DNA of 64,000 nucleotides from Acidobacteria bacterium Ga0074141. GTDB lineage: Bacteria; Acidobacteriota; Blastocatellia; Pyrinomonadales; Pyrinomonadaceae. Where the stretch lies: NCBI GenBank assembly GCA_001464665.1, contig LNDP01000023.1, positions 718,157 to 782,156 on the forward strand, read 5' to 3'. Of the stretch, positions 26,685 to 34,154 are shown in pieces. A program made the position numbers and the translations under genes. The notes under the pieces are model-generated. The model did not search any database. It saw only the letters and a list, made by a program, of their open reading frames with translations, and was not told the origin of the DNA. Positions within the stretch are counted from its first letter, which is position 1, and every line of letters begins with the position of its first letter.

Positions 26685-26779
26685 GGCCGCCCGCTTACGC
26701 AGGCGGTTCTGACATTGGCCGCCCGCTTACGCAGGCGGTTCTGACATCTGCGGCCCGCTTACACAGTCGGTTCGGACAT
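26685..26779. repeat. three tandem 32-bp hairpin repeats overlapping the nadE 3' end
   Basis: Units begin at 26685, 26717 and about 26749. On the minus strand the first two contain CCGCC-T-GC-GTAA-GC-G-GGCGG, a hairpin with a GTAA loop, preceded by ATGTCAGAA. The third, diverged copy forms the last codons and stop of nadE (M-S-E-P-T-V-stop), whereas the two outer copies read M-S-E-P-P-A-stop. There are no unique spacers, so this is not a CRISPR array. Confidence 0.8.
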
Positions 26780-28450
26780 CGTGCGGCGGTATTTGTGGGT
26801 TATGGGGCGGCGGCGGCCGACTCCGATGGCGTTTTTCGAGATGATGAGCGTCGGCGGGAGCTGGCGGCGCTTGAATTCGTTTGCCGGGTGCTCGACCTTG
26901 TTGAGTATCGAAAAGACGAGCTCGGCGTCGTTGCCGGCGGCGATGATCTCGGCGGGCGAGGCCTTCTGCTCGAAATACATCCGCAGCACCGGGTCCATCA
27001 GCTCGTACGGCGGCAGGCTGTCCTGGTCAAATTGGTTTGGGGCGAGCTCGGCGGAGGGCTTTTTATCGATGATCGCCTGCGGGATCACTTCCCTGCCGGC
27101 CGCGGCGTTGATGTGGCGGGCGATCTGCCAGACCTCGGTCTTGAGTACGTCGCCGAGCACGGCAAGCCCGCCGTTCGTATCGCCATACAGCGTGCAGTAT
27201 CCGACCGCCAGCTCACTCTTGTTGCCGGTCGAGAGCACAAGCCGGCCCTCGGCGTTCGAGATGGCCATCAGGATCACGCCGCGGATCCGCGACTGCATGT
27301 TCTCGGCCGCGAGCGAGTCGCCGCCCCGCGTCGGCTTATCAAGCCCCATCTGGCGGAGCAGCACTTCGAAGGTGTCGCTGATCGGTTCGATGCGGCTCGG
27401 GCAGCCGAGGTTCGCGACCAACGCTTCGCTGTCCTTGATGCTCCCTTCGGACGAGAACGGCGAGGGCATCATAACGCAAAGCACGTTCTCCGGCCCCATC
27501 GCCTCGCACGCCAGAGCCGCAACGAGCCCCGAGTCGATGCCGCCCGAAAGCCCGAGCACGGCGGTCCGGAAGCCGTTCTTTGCCGCGTAGTCGCGAATGC
27601 CGAGCACGAGCGCACGGCGGATCGATTCGACCTCGTCGCCCGAGATCCCGCGGGCGTCGGGCTTGCGGATATCGAGCTCGACGGTTTCGACAAACTCTTC
27701 GAACGCCGCCGCTTGCAGGATGATGTCGCCCTCGGCATCGGCCACGAGGCTCGCTCCGTCAAAGATGATGCCGTCGTTACCGCCAACCAGATTGACGAAG
27801 ACGATCGGCACGCGGTTCGCCCTCGCCCGGTGCGAGACCATCTCACACCGAAGCCCGATCTTGCCTTTGTTATACGGCGAGGCGTTGATGGCGACGATCA
27901 GCTCGGCACCGCGTTCTATGACGATATCGGTCGGATCTTTCTCATACAGACGCTCCCGCCAGAAGGTCTTGTCGTTCCAGAAGTCCTCGCAAACGACAAC
28001 GCCGAGCTTACAGACCTCGCCGTCGCGGCACGTGATCTCAACGATGCCGTTCGGGTCGGTTTCGGGCTCAAAATAACGAGGGTCATCGAAGACGTCATAC
28101 TCCGGCAAAAGGGTCTTATCGACAAAGCGGACCAAGTGGCCATTCGAGATCACCGCCGCCGAGTTAAAAAGCCGCCGGCCGTCGCGTTCGGTGTTCGGGC
28201 GGATGGTGCCGACAACGGCGGTTATGCCCTCGGTCGCGGCGATGATTTGCTCAAGCGGTTCGAGCGAGGACGAGATGATGTCGCGGTCCTGGAACCAATC
28301 CTGAGAGGTGTAGCCGTGAATCGCGACCTCGGGGAAAACGATGATGTCCGAGCCATCGGCCTTCGCCTGCCCTATGGCCGCCAGCACCTTCGCCACATTC
28401 CCCTCAATGTCGCCGTTGGTCGTATTGATCTGCCCGATCGTCACCCGCAT
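26759..28450 (-). CDS. nadE: NAD+ synthase, glutamine-hydrolysing
   Basis: 563 aa; makes NAD+ from deamido-NAD+, ATP and glutamine. N-terminal nitrilase-type glutaminase domain (~1-260): MRVTIGQINTTNGD, Glu in IIVFPEVAIHGY, Lys in DKTLLPEYDVF, nucleophile Cys in VVVCEDFW. C-terminal synthetase (~290-563): pyrophosphate loop LSGGIDSGLVAALA, STGNKSELAVGYCTLYGD. The ATG at 28450 aligns with the family; eight extra upstream codons are unlikely. The final six residues, after HKYRR, come from a hairpin repeat, so the original stop has probably been replaced. Confidence 0.95.
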   Translation of the reverse strand: MRVTIGQINTTNGDIEGNVAKVLAAIGQAKADGSDIIVFPEVAIHGYTSQDWFQDRDIISSSLEPLEQIIAATEGITAVVGTIRPNTERDGRRLFNSAAVISNGHLVRFVDKTLLPEYDVFDDPRYFEPETDPNGIVEITCRDGEVCKLGVVVCEDFWNDKTFWRERLYEKDPTDIVIERGAELIVAINASPYNKGKIGLRCEMVSHRARANRVPIVFVNLVGGNDGIIFDGASLVADAEGDIILQAAAFEEFVETVELDIRKPDARGISGDEVESIRRALVLGIRDYAAKNGFRTAVLGLSGGIDSGLVAALACEAMGPENVLCVMMPSPFSSEGSIKDSEALVANLGCPSRIEPISDTFEVLLRQMGLDKPTRGGDSLAAENMQSRIRGVILMAISNAEGRLVLSTGNKSELAVGYCTLYGDTNGGLAVLGDVLKTEVWQIARHINAAAGREVIPQAIIDKKPSAELAPNQFDQDSLPPYELMDPVLRMYFEQKASPAEIIAAGNDAELVFSILNKVEHPANEFKRRQLPPTLIISKNAIGVGRRRPITHKYRRTMSEPTV

Positions 28451-28562
28451 AAGGTGATTATATTTTAATCTGGGCAAAAATTCGCTCGCAGCCGCAGGTT
28501 CGGGAATATTCTCTGCCGCCGCGAGACTTAGCTATGTAGAAACCGATCACAAAGGAGTAATG

Positions 28563-29144
28563 ATGAACCTCTTAGCAATTCTTTTTGTTACATTCGTGTT
28601 TGCATGCTCGGCCGTCGGCACCTGCGGCCAAACGACTGCCACGGAACGCTCGCGGACCGAGCCGGTCGCCGTCGGCCAGGCTGCCCCGAACTTTACGCTC
28701 GCAGATCACAATGGCGAACGGGTCAGCCTTGCGGAACTCGGCCGGCCGGCGGTCATCGTCTTTTACCGTGGATATTGGTGCCCCTTTTGTGCAAAGCAGC
28801 TTGCCGATCTTCGCGAGCTTCTGAAATCGAGCGACGATGTCGCGATGTTTGCGATCTCGGTCGACCCCGCTGAAAGGAGCCGCGAACTGGCCGCAAAGAT
28901 CGAAAAGGACGGCAAAGGGAAGATGAACTTCCGGCTGCTCTCCGACCCCGATAGCAAAACCATCGACGCCTACGGAGTTTACGATCCGAGCTACGCCGAC
29001 AAAGGCGTTGACGGAATTCCGCGGGCTTCGGTTTTTGTGGTTGATAAAGACGGAAAGGTCGTGTGGTCGCGGGTGGAAACCAACTACAAACAGCGGCCGA
29101 CGTTAGATGAGATAAGAGCCGGGATCGAACTCGCGAAGAAATAA
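28563..29144 (+). CDS. secreted AhpC/TSA-type peroxiredoxin-like protein
   Basis: 193 aa starting at the second of two adjacent ATGs, 5 nt after AGGAG (the first ATG at 28560 is too close). Signal peptide ends GTCGQ. Then a redoxin domain: VGQAAPNFTLADHNGE, IVFYRGYWCPFCAKQL with Cys-Pro-Phe-Cys, VAMFAISVDPAERSRELAAKI, GIPRASVFVVDKDGKVVW. The WCPFC signature matches periplasmic thiol oxidoreductases of the Bcp/TlpA-like redoxin type. It would reduce peroxides or disulfides in the periplasm. Confidence 0.9.
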   Translation: MNLLAILFVTFVFACSAVGTCGQTTATERSRTEPVAVGQAAPNFTLADHNGERVSLAELGRPAVIVFYRGYWCPFCAKQLADLRELLKSSDDVAMFAISVDPAERSRELAAKIEKDGKGKMNFRLLSDPDSKTIDAYGVYDPSYADKGVDGIPRASVFVVDKDGKVVWSRVETNYKQRPTLDEIRAGIELAKK

Positions 29145-29163
29145 AGCATTAACCGGAAATGAT

Positions 29164-29967
29164 CTAAGTCTCGGTTACGGACTCGCTTTTCTTTACCATC
29201 GTCAGTCGGTTGCCGCGGTCGTTGTAGGCGACCTCGTCCATTATGTTGTAGATGAAAAGGACACCGCGGCCGCTAGTTTTGAAAAGATTCTCGGGGTCGA
29301 GCGGATCGGGGATGTTTTTGACGTCAAAGCCTTCGCCTTCGTCCTCGATGGTAAAGCGGGCTTCTTTGCTCGAGACCTCGGCCGCGATCCGCACGAGCTT
29401 CGCGGCATCGAATTTGTTCCCGTGTTTTACCGCGTTGACGAAGGCTTCATCAAGAGCGATGAAAAGGTTCGACTGCTCGGGTTTGATCACGCCGAGCTTC
29501 TCCACGCGTTTCATAAGATAGTCGAGCACGATGTGCATCAGCGAGATGGCGCTCGGGAGCTCAAATTCAATGTATTCGTGAAGGTCTTTTACGCCCTCGA
29601 TCGTATCCACGTAGCGGATCTTGTAATCGAGTGTGGTCGCGACAAGGTTTTTCAGCTCTTCCTCGTCAAAACCCTCGCGGCGGTAATTTGCGGCACATAT
29701 CTTAAACGCCTTGATGTGCTCGGCATCGATCACTTCGGAAAGGTGAGGGAGGCAAACCGGTCCGCTACCGTTCTCGCTCACCGCTCCGCGTTGGCTAACG
29801 ACATCTAGATCGCTGATCACAAGGTCAAACGATTCGATATCACTGCGCTCGATCGCGTCGGCGCGACTCTTCAGGATCTCAACCGTATGCCCAACGTGGG
29901 AAAAGACCTCGTACAAGGACGAAGCGAGATCGTCGTGGTCATCGATTATCAGTATCCGACGCTGCAT
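29164..29967 (-). CDS. response-regulator receiver fused to RsbW-type HATPase
   Basis: 267 aa. Residues ~1-110 form a receiver domain: RILIIDDHDDLAS has the acidic pocket and LVISDLDV the phosphorylatable Asp, but the usual Lys-Pro near the end is not seen (YRREGFDEEEL). Residues ~130-267 are an anti-sigma-factor-type histidine kinase-like ATPase: N-box FIALDEAFVNAVKHGNK, EDEGEGFDV, and SGRGVLFIYNIMDEV. Such proteins phosphorylate an anti-anti-sigma partner. This domain order would let a phosphorelay gate sigma control. No STAS or sigma gene is adjacent. Confidence 0.85.
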   Translation of the reverse strand: MQRRILIIDDHDDLASSLYEVFSHVGHTVEILKSRADAIERSDIESFDLVISDLDVVSQRGAVSENGSGPVCLPHLSEVIDAEHIKAFKICAANYRREGFDEEELKNLVATTLDYKIRYVDTIEGVKDLHEYIEFELPSAISLMHIVLDYLMKRVEKLGVIKPEQSNLFIALDEAFVNAVKHGNKFDAAKLVRIAAEVSSKEARFTIEDEGEGFDVKNIPDPLDPENLFKTSGRGVLFIYNIMDEVAYNDRGNRLTMVKKSESVTET

Positions 29968-30005
29968 TTAACCCAATTGTTTTAACGAAAAGAAAAGACT
30001 CTCAG

Positions 30006-30752
30006 TTGCAAATAATAACCCAAGTTGTTAGTTATTTTCTAACTGTGGCAGAACTTGCGGAAAATGTTTACCGGTTTGCCGGGCTCGAACGCTACACCTT
30101 CGGGCAGCGTCTCGTGATACGCCTTGCCGGCTTGGCCTTCTATCTCGCTATCCGGATCATCGGCTCAACGCTAAGGTTCGAACGTACCGGCTGGGTACAT
30201 TTCGAAGCAATCGAGAACGCCGGACGGCTCCCGATCTATGCATTCTGGCACGACCGGATCGTCACCGGCACATATTACTTCCGCGACCGCGGCATCATCG
30301 TTCTCTCATCCACCAGCTTTGACAGCGAATACACCGCCCGCTGCATTCAACGCTTTGGCTTTGGCATCATCAAGGGCTCCTCGACCCGTGGCGGGATACA
30401 AGCCTTGGTTGGAATGATCCGTATGATGAAGCAGGGCTACGCGATGGCTTTCACGCTCGACGGGCCAAAAGGGCCGCGTTACGAGGCGAAATCAGGCCCC
30501 ATCTTGCTCGCAAAAAAGACGGGCAATCCGCTGATGCCTTTTGTTGTTGAATGCAAAAGCTTCTGGACAATCGGGAGTTGGGATCGGCTGCAGATACCGA
30601 AGCCATTCACACGCGCGAACGTCATCATCGGCACGCCGATCTATGTCGATAAAGACGTCCGCGACGAAGAACTCGAAGCAAAACGCCTCGAGCTTCAGGC
30701 CTCGCTTGATGAACTCGTCGCTAGAGGTTCGGCCTGGAGAACCGGCTCATGA
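30006..30752 (+). CDS. DUF374 / LPLAT-family acyltransferase
   Basis: 248 aa with a TTG start (a GTG at 30045 is an alternative). YAFWHDRIVTGTYYF carries the His-x4-Asp-like catalytic motif, KGSSTRGGIQAL is the second block, TLDGPKGPRYEAKSGPI the third. This DUF374 group belongs to the lysophospholipid acyltransferase superfamily and is thought to act in lipid A or lipoprotein acylation at the inner membrane. An N-terminal hydrophobic helix may anchor it. Its last 58 bp overlap the 3' end of ctaA on the other strand. Confidence 0.88.
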   Translation: MQIITQVVSYFLTVAELAENVYRFAGLERYTFGQRLVIRLAGLAFYLAIRIIGSTLRFERTGWVHFEAIENAGRLPIYAFWHDRIVTGTYYFRDRGIIVLSSTSFDSEYTARCIQRFGFGIIKGSSTRGGIQALVGMIRMMKQGYAMAFTLDGPKGPRYEAKSGPILLAKKTGNPLMPFVVECKSFWTIGSWDRLQIPKPFTRANVIIGTPIYVDKDVRDEELEAKRLELQASLDELVARGSAWRTGS

Positions 30753-31702
30753 TCGTCCTCTGAGATCGCCGCCGCCGCCATCAAAACGAACGCAAGCCAG
30801 ATCAGATCCGCCAGCAGCAAATGCCCGAGCTGCAAAATGATCGGCGCCAGCAGAAGCAGCGTCGCCGCTCCCCAGGCGATCTGCACAAGCACAAGGCCGG
30901 CCATCCAGTTTCCCCACTTTGCGACCGAAGCCCGCATGCCCGATGCCTTCTTCACAGCGTCCGACAGAAAGACGAGAAACACGGCCGTAAATATCGAGAA
31001 GATCGGGTGTAGTATCCGCAGCCGAAGCAAAATGTGCGAATCCGGATTAAAGTCTTTTGCAATTCCCTCGGCAAGTGTCTCAGAAGGAAAGAGCATGGTA
31101 GAAAGCGCGGACATCGAACCGGTAATGCCTGTTATAAATATCGCGGCGACGCCGACAAGAAGCAGCACCCAAACCTTTGGCGGAGCAGTAAACTGCAACC
31201 GCCGCGGCCCGCTTGCATACCAGGCCGTCAGCGTCAGGAACGCCATCAAGACGAATGTGTTGATCAGGTGACCGGCCGTCCAATATGGCCGCGTTGGCGT
31301 CCAGTTCCCGGCCGTGTTTCCGGTGAGCACAAGCCCGCCGCCGATCGCCCCCTCAATGATGATGAAGATCAGTGAAAGCACCGCCAGCCGCCGAACCAAA
31401 TGCCGCTTCGGGAATCGGCGAAATGCCCAGATCACGAGCGCGATCACAATAAAGCCCGCGAGCATGCTCGTCACCCGGTGCGAAAACTCGATCAGGGTCT
31501 TTAGTTCCGGTGCCGACGGGATCGCCTCGCCGTGGCAGGTTATCCAATGCTGGCCGCAGCCATCGCCCGCATGCGAGGCCCGCAGAAATACGCCCCAAAG
31601 GATGACCAAAAGGTTGTACGCGACCGCAAACCACGCGAAGCGAGCGAACGCGCTCAATTTTGTTTGCCCGGCTGTTTTGATAGATTCGTCTGTATCGGCC
31701 AT
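30695..31702 (-). CDS. ctaA: heme A synthase (COX15/CtaA)
   Basis: 335 aa from the ATG at 31702, eight transmembrane helices. WGVFLRASHAGDGCGQHWITCHG carries the Cys pair of the first periplasmic loop; the heme-ligand histidines appear in LIEFSHRVTS, AGHLINTFVLM, LHPIFSIFT and LQLGHLLLAD. It oxidises the C8 methyl of heme O to make heme A for aa3-type oxidases. No ctaB or cytochrome oxidase genes are nearby. The tail overlaps the convergent acyltransferase gene. Confidence 0.92.
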   Translation of the reverse strand: MADTDESIKTAGQTKLSAFARFAWFAVAYNLLVILWGVFLRASHAGDGCGQHWITCHGEAIPSAPELKTLIEFSHRVTSMLAGFIVIALVIWAFRRFPKRHLVRRLAVLSLIFIIIEGAIGGGLVLTGNTAGNWTPTRPYWTAGHLINTFVLMAFLTLTAWYASGPRRLQFTAPPKVWVLLLVGVAAIFITGITGSMSALSTMLFPSETLAEGIAKDFNPDSHILLRLRILHPIFSIFTAVFLVFLSDAVKKASGMRASVAKWGNWMAGLVLVQIAWGAATLLLLAPIILQLGHLLLADLIWLAFVLMAAAAISEDDHEPVLQAEPLATSSSSEA

Positions 31703-31782
31703 AGCTTGGGTTTGCAGGATTTGACGAAAGAATAACACCCAAGGCCATCGCAGCGAAATTCGGCCGAGGTAAGTCGCTCTTA

Positions 31783-31968
31783 ATGGAAATAGAACACTTC
31801 TTTACCTGCCCGTATTGCTGGCAGGAGATCTCATTCATCCTCGACCCCTCGGTAGCGGATCAGAGCTATGTCGAGGACTGCGAGGTCTGTTGCCGGCCGA
31901 TACGGGTCGACTACACATCGGACGGCGAGGAAATAATGGACTTCACCCCATCGGCCCTCGACGACTAA
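31783..31968 (+). CDS. CPXCG-motif cysteine-rich protein
   Basis: 61 aa. CPYCWQEI and CEVCCRPI are two CxxC knuckles that probably hold one zinc, the pattern of the Cys_rich_CPXG family. The acidic C-terminus ends DFTPSALDD. Function unknown. The tlyA start follows 7 nt after the stop. Confidence 0.88.
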   Translation: MEIEHFFTCPYCWQEISFILDPSVADQSYVEDCEVCCRPIRVDYTSDGEEIMDFTPSALDD

Positions 31969-31975
31969 GCCGCAA

Positions 31976-32719
31976 ATGGAGAAAAAAGAACGAATCGACA
32001 AATTGCTACACGACCGCGGCCTTGCTCCCTCACGGTCAAAGGCTCAAGCGATGGTGATGGCCGGCGTCGTGCTCGTCGGCGAGCGTCGCGTCGAAAAGCC
32101 CTCGGAGACGTTTGCCGCGGAAGCTGCCATTCGTATAAAGGGCGACACTCCCGAGGCCCGATACGTCGGCCGCGGCGGACTCAAGCTTGAGCATGCACTT
32201 CGCGAATTTGCCATCGACGTTGCCGGAACGGAGTGTATCGATATCGGCTCCTCGACCGGCGGTTTCACCGATTGCCTGCTCCAGCACGGCGCGAAGAGCG
32301 TTGTCGCGATCGACGCCGGGACAAACCAGCTCGACTGGAAGCTCCGCAGCGATCCGCGGGTCGATGTCCGGGAGAATACCAACGCCCGCGAGCTGAAGCC
32401 GGACGATTTCCGCTCGCCGTTTGACCTCGCCGTAATGGACGTCTCATTCATTTCGGTCACAAAGATCATCCCGGCGATCATTCCGCTTTTGAAACCGGGC
32501 GGGCGAATGGTCATCCTTATCAAGCCACAATTCGAGGTCGGCAAAGGCGAGGTCGGAAAGGGCGGCATCGTCCGTGAACCGGAAAAGCACGAGCGCGTTG
32601 TCCGCGAAGTTAACGACTTTGTAGAATCTTCCGGGCTCGAGGTACTCGGCGTTGTCGAATCGCCGATAACCGGAGCGGAAGGCAATAAGGAGTTTCTGGG
32701 GTGTTATGGGCGAAACTGA
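31976..32719 (+). CDS. tlyA: TlyA-family rRNA 2'-O-methyltransferase
   Basis: 247 aa. An N-terminal S4 RNA-binding domain (~4-62, RIDKLLHDRGLAPSRSKAQAMVMAGVVLV) is followed by an FtsJ/RrmJ-like methyltransferase (VGRGGLKLEHAL, SAM motif IDIGSSTGGFTDCLLQ, VMDVSFISVTKIIPA, LIKPQFEVGKG). Family members methylate 16S and 23S rRNA and are often annotated as hemolysin A. It overlaps the next gene by 14 nt and sits in a three-gene group of small conserved proteins. Confidence 0.94.
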   Translation: MEKKERIDKLLHDRGLAPSRSKAQAMVMAGVVLVGERRVEKPSETFAAEAAIRIKGDTPEARYVGRGGLKLEHALREFAIDVAGTECIDIGSSTGGFTDCLLQHGAKSVVAIDAGTNQLDWKLRSDPRVDVRENTNARELKPDDFRSPFDLAVMDVSFISVTKIIPAIIPLLKPGGRMVILIKPQFEVGKGEVGKGGIVREPEKHERVVREVNDFVESSGLEVLGVVESPITGAEGNKEFLGCYGRN

Positions 32720-32897
32720 TCGCGAGCCGGTGTCCAAGCGGGTTTTCGTTGAAGGTGAAGACTATTACTTCGAGAACGGGCTGATGGTGATGACCGCCAA
32801 ATATTTGCTCGAGCGAGGCTATTGCTGCGGTAACGGCTGCCGCCACTGCCCGTACCCCAAAGAAGATCAGAGCAAGAATTCCTCAAGCTCATTGTGA
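32706..32897 (+). CDS. DUF5522-type cysteine-rich small protein
   Basis: 63 aa. The core GYCCGNGCRHCPYPK (residues ~40-52) is the signature of this small family of putative metal- or iron-sulfur-binding proteins. YFENGLMVMTAKYLLERG precedes it. Function unknown. It starts inside the end of tlyA, and its own end overlaps the 3' end of arsR on the opposite strand by about 31 bp. Confidence 0.85.
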   Translation: MGETDREPVSKRVFVEGEDYYFENGLMVMTAKYLLERGYCCGNGCRHCPYPKEDQSKNSSSSL

Positions 32898-33382
32898 GCC
32901 GGAGCTAGTTCGGCGAAGTTTGGTTCTTCGGTCGGTTTGTGTTCGCTCTTGGTCGTGGTCTGCTGCTTTCCAGCGTCGGCAGTCCCGACCGTATCCAGAA
33001 AATCTATCGGCGTGCGGGCTATCTGGACAAGCAACTCCGGCGTACAACAAACCGTCTCGTACTTCTGAAGGTCGAGCCGCAGATCTTCCTTTTCCCCAAG
33101 CCAATCAAGCGCAGCTTCGAGCGAACCGCGTTCCCCTTCGTCCTCGGGCCAGACGATACTGTAATGCACCCACTTGCCATCGCGACGGGCCTGCACTATG
33201 CCCGCATTTCGCAGGTAGGCCAAATGGCGAGATATCTTTGGCTGGCTATCGCCGAGCACCTCGGTGAAAAAGCAGACACAAACCTCATTCTGTCTCATCA
33301 GATTCAGCAGCCGAAGCCGCGTCTTATCGGCCAATGCCATGTAAAACTTTTCCATGCCGTCTAGGCTATCCACGGTCGTCAT
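32867..33382 (-). CDS. arsR: ArsR-family transcriptional repressor
   Basis: 171 aa from the ATG at 33382. Winged helix-turn-helix: MALADKTRLRLLNLMRQNEVCVCFF and SQPKISRHLAYLRNAGIVQARRDGKWVHY. Cys35 and Cys37 (CVC) match the As(III)-sensing pair in the DNA-binding helix of classical ArsR; Cys-Cys also occurs later (ETVCCTP). It is longer than E. coli ArsR (117 aa), with a polar tail. It is transcribed away from arsI across a 115-bp region with back-to-back promoters, so it probably represses both. Confidence 0.92.
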   Translation of the reverse strand: MTTVDSLDGMEKFYMALADKTRLRLLNLMRQNEVCVCFFTEVLGDSQPKISRHLAYLRNAGIVQARRDGKWVHYSIVWPEDEGERGSLEAALDWLGEKEDLRLDLQKYETVCCTPELLVQIARTPIDFLDTVGTADAGKQQTTTKSEHKPTEEPNFAELAPAHNELEEFLL

Positions 33383-33393
33383 ATGCAAATAAT

Positions 33394-33461
33394 AACATAT
33401 GTGTCAATTTTTTACTTGACAATGCCGGACACGAGGAATATATTCGCTTATACATATATGT
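33394..33461. promoter_or_regulatory. divergent arsR/arsI promoters with palindromic operators
   Basis: Rightward: TTGACA (33416-33421), 17-bp spacer, TATATT (33439-33444). Leftward: TTGTCA (33417-33422 on the other strand), 17-bp spacer, TATGTT (33394-33399). Palindromes ACATATGT (33395-33402, over the leftward -10) and ACATATATGT (33452-33461, just after the rightward -10) are placed where a repressor would block both. Confidence 0.7.
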
Positions 33462-33497
33462 CATAGCGTATATGAATTGAAACTTGGAGAAAACACT

Positions 33498-34064
33498 ATG
33501 TCATCAAACAATGTCACATTCTTAAAGCCGCATATATCTTTGAACGTCAAGGATATCGAGAAAAGCGTCGCCTTCTATTCAAAGCTATTCGGGCAGGAAC
33601 CCGTGAAGCTCGTAACGGGCGACTCGCCAGTACGAACAGAGTCTGAAGAGGAAAGCGGAACCACGCGATTTGGCTATGCCAAGTTCGACGTCGCTGAACC
33701 GGCGCTCAATTTTGTACTCAATGAAGTCCCCTATACTGAAGGCGGAGGCCTTTCCCACCTCGGACTTCAGGTCGCATCGACCGAAGACGTTCTAACGATC
33801 CGCGAGCGATGGATCGAGGCCGGGCTCATGACCGTTGAAGAGATGAAGGTCGATTGCTGCTTTGCCCTGCAGGACAAGACCTGGGCCCGCGACCCGGACG
33901 GCAACGAATGGGAAGCTTTCGTCGTGCTCGAAAACACCGAACCAAAGGCCGAGGCCTGCGGCTGCGGCGAGAAGGTCGAGCACTCCGAGCTTTCTTCGAG
34001 TGTCTGTTGCACACCCGACCAAAAGGCGTCTACCATTGGGGCGACATCGGCACCTTGTTGCTGA
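33498..34064 (+). CDS. arsI: ArsI/CadI-family glyoxalase-fold protein (C-As lyase-like)
   Basis: 188 aa, ribosome site GGAGA. It is a vicinal-oxygen-chelate dioxygenase: His12 in KPHISLNV, His87 in LSHLGLQV and Glu137 in DPDGNEWEAF are candidate Fe(II) ligands. Cys120-Cys121 in KVDCCFALQDKTWARDPDG is the vicinal cysteine pair that binds trivalent organoarsenicals in ArsI. The C-terminal tail adds CGC (154-156), CC (170-171) and CC (187-188). ArsI cleaves methyl- or aryl-arsenic bonds. It is the first gene behind the ArsR-controlled promoter. Confidence 0.88.
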   Translation: MSSNNVTFLKPHISLNVKDIEKSVAFYSKLFGQEPVKLVTGDSPVRTESEEESGTTRFGYAKFDVAEPALNFVLNEVPYTEGGGLSHLGLQVASTEDVLTIRERWIEAGLMTVEEMKVDCCFALQDKTWARDPDGNEWEAFVVLENTEPKAEACGCGEKVEHSELSSSVCCTPDQKASTIGATSAPCC

Positions 34065-34154
34065 AAGTTTAATGTAGACTTTTTGAACGCGGACCGGGCG
34101 GTAACAACGGATAAAGAACTGATCGGCTGGGTCCGCGTTCAAGCACTCGCCAAT

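Noticed and set aside
26685-26779. possible CRISPR array from 32-bp units
   Set aside because: The units are adjacent with no unique spacers, no cas genes are nearby, and the third copy is coding.
26345-28468. 707-codon plus-strand ORF
   Set aside because: It lies antisense to nadE, whose motifs are unmistakable, and begins in the TGTTTCA repeat; a high-GC shadow frame.
32939-33364. 141-codon plus-strand ORF
   Set aside because: Antisense to arsR; the minus-strand protein has a full winged-helix signature.
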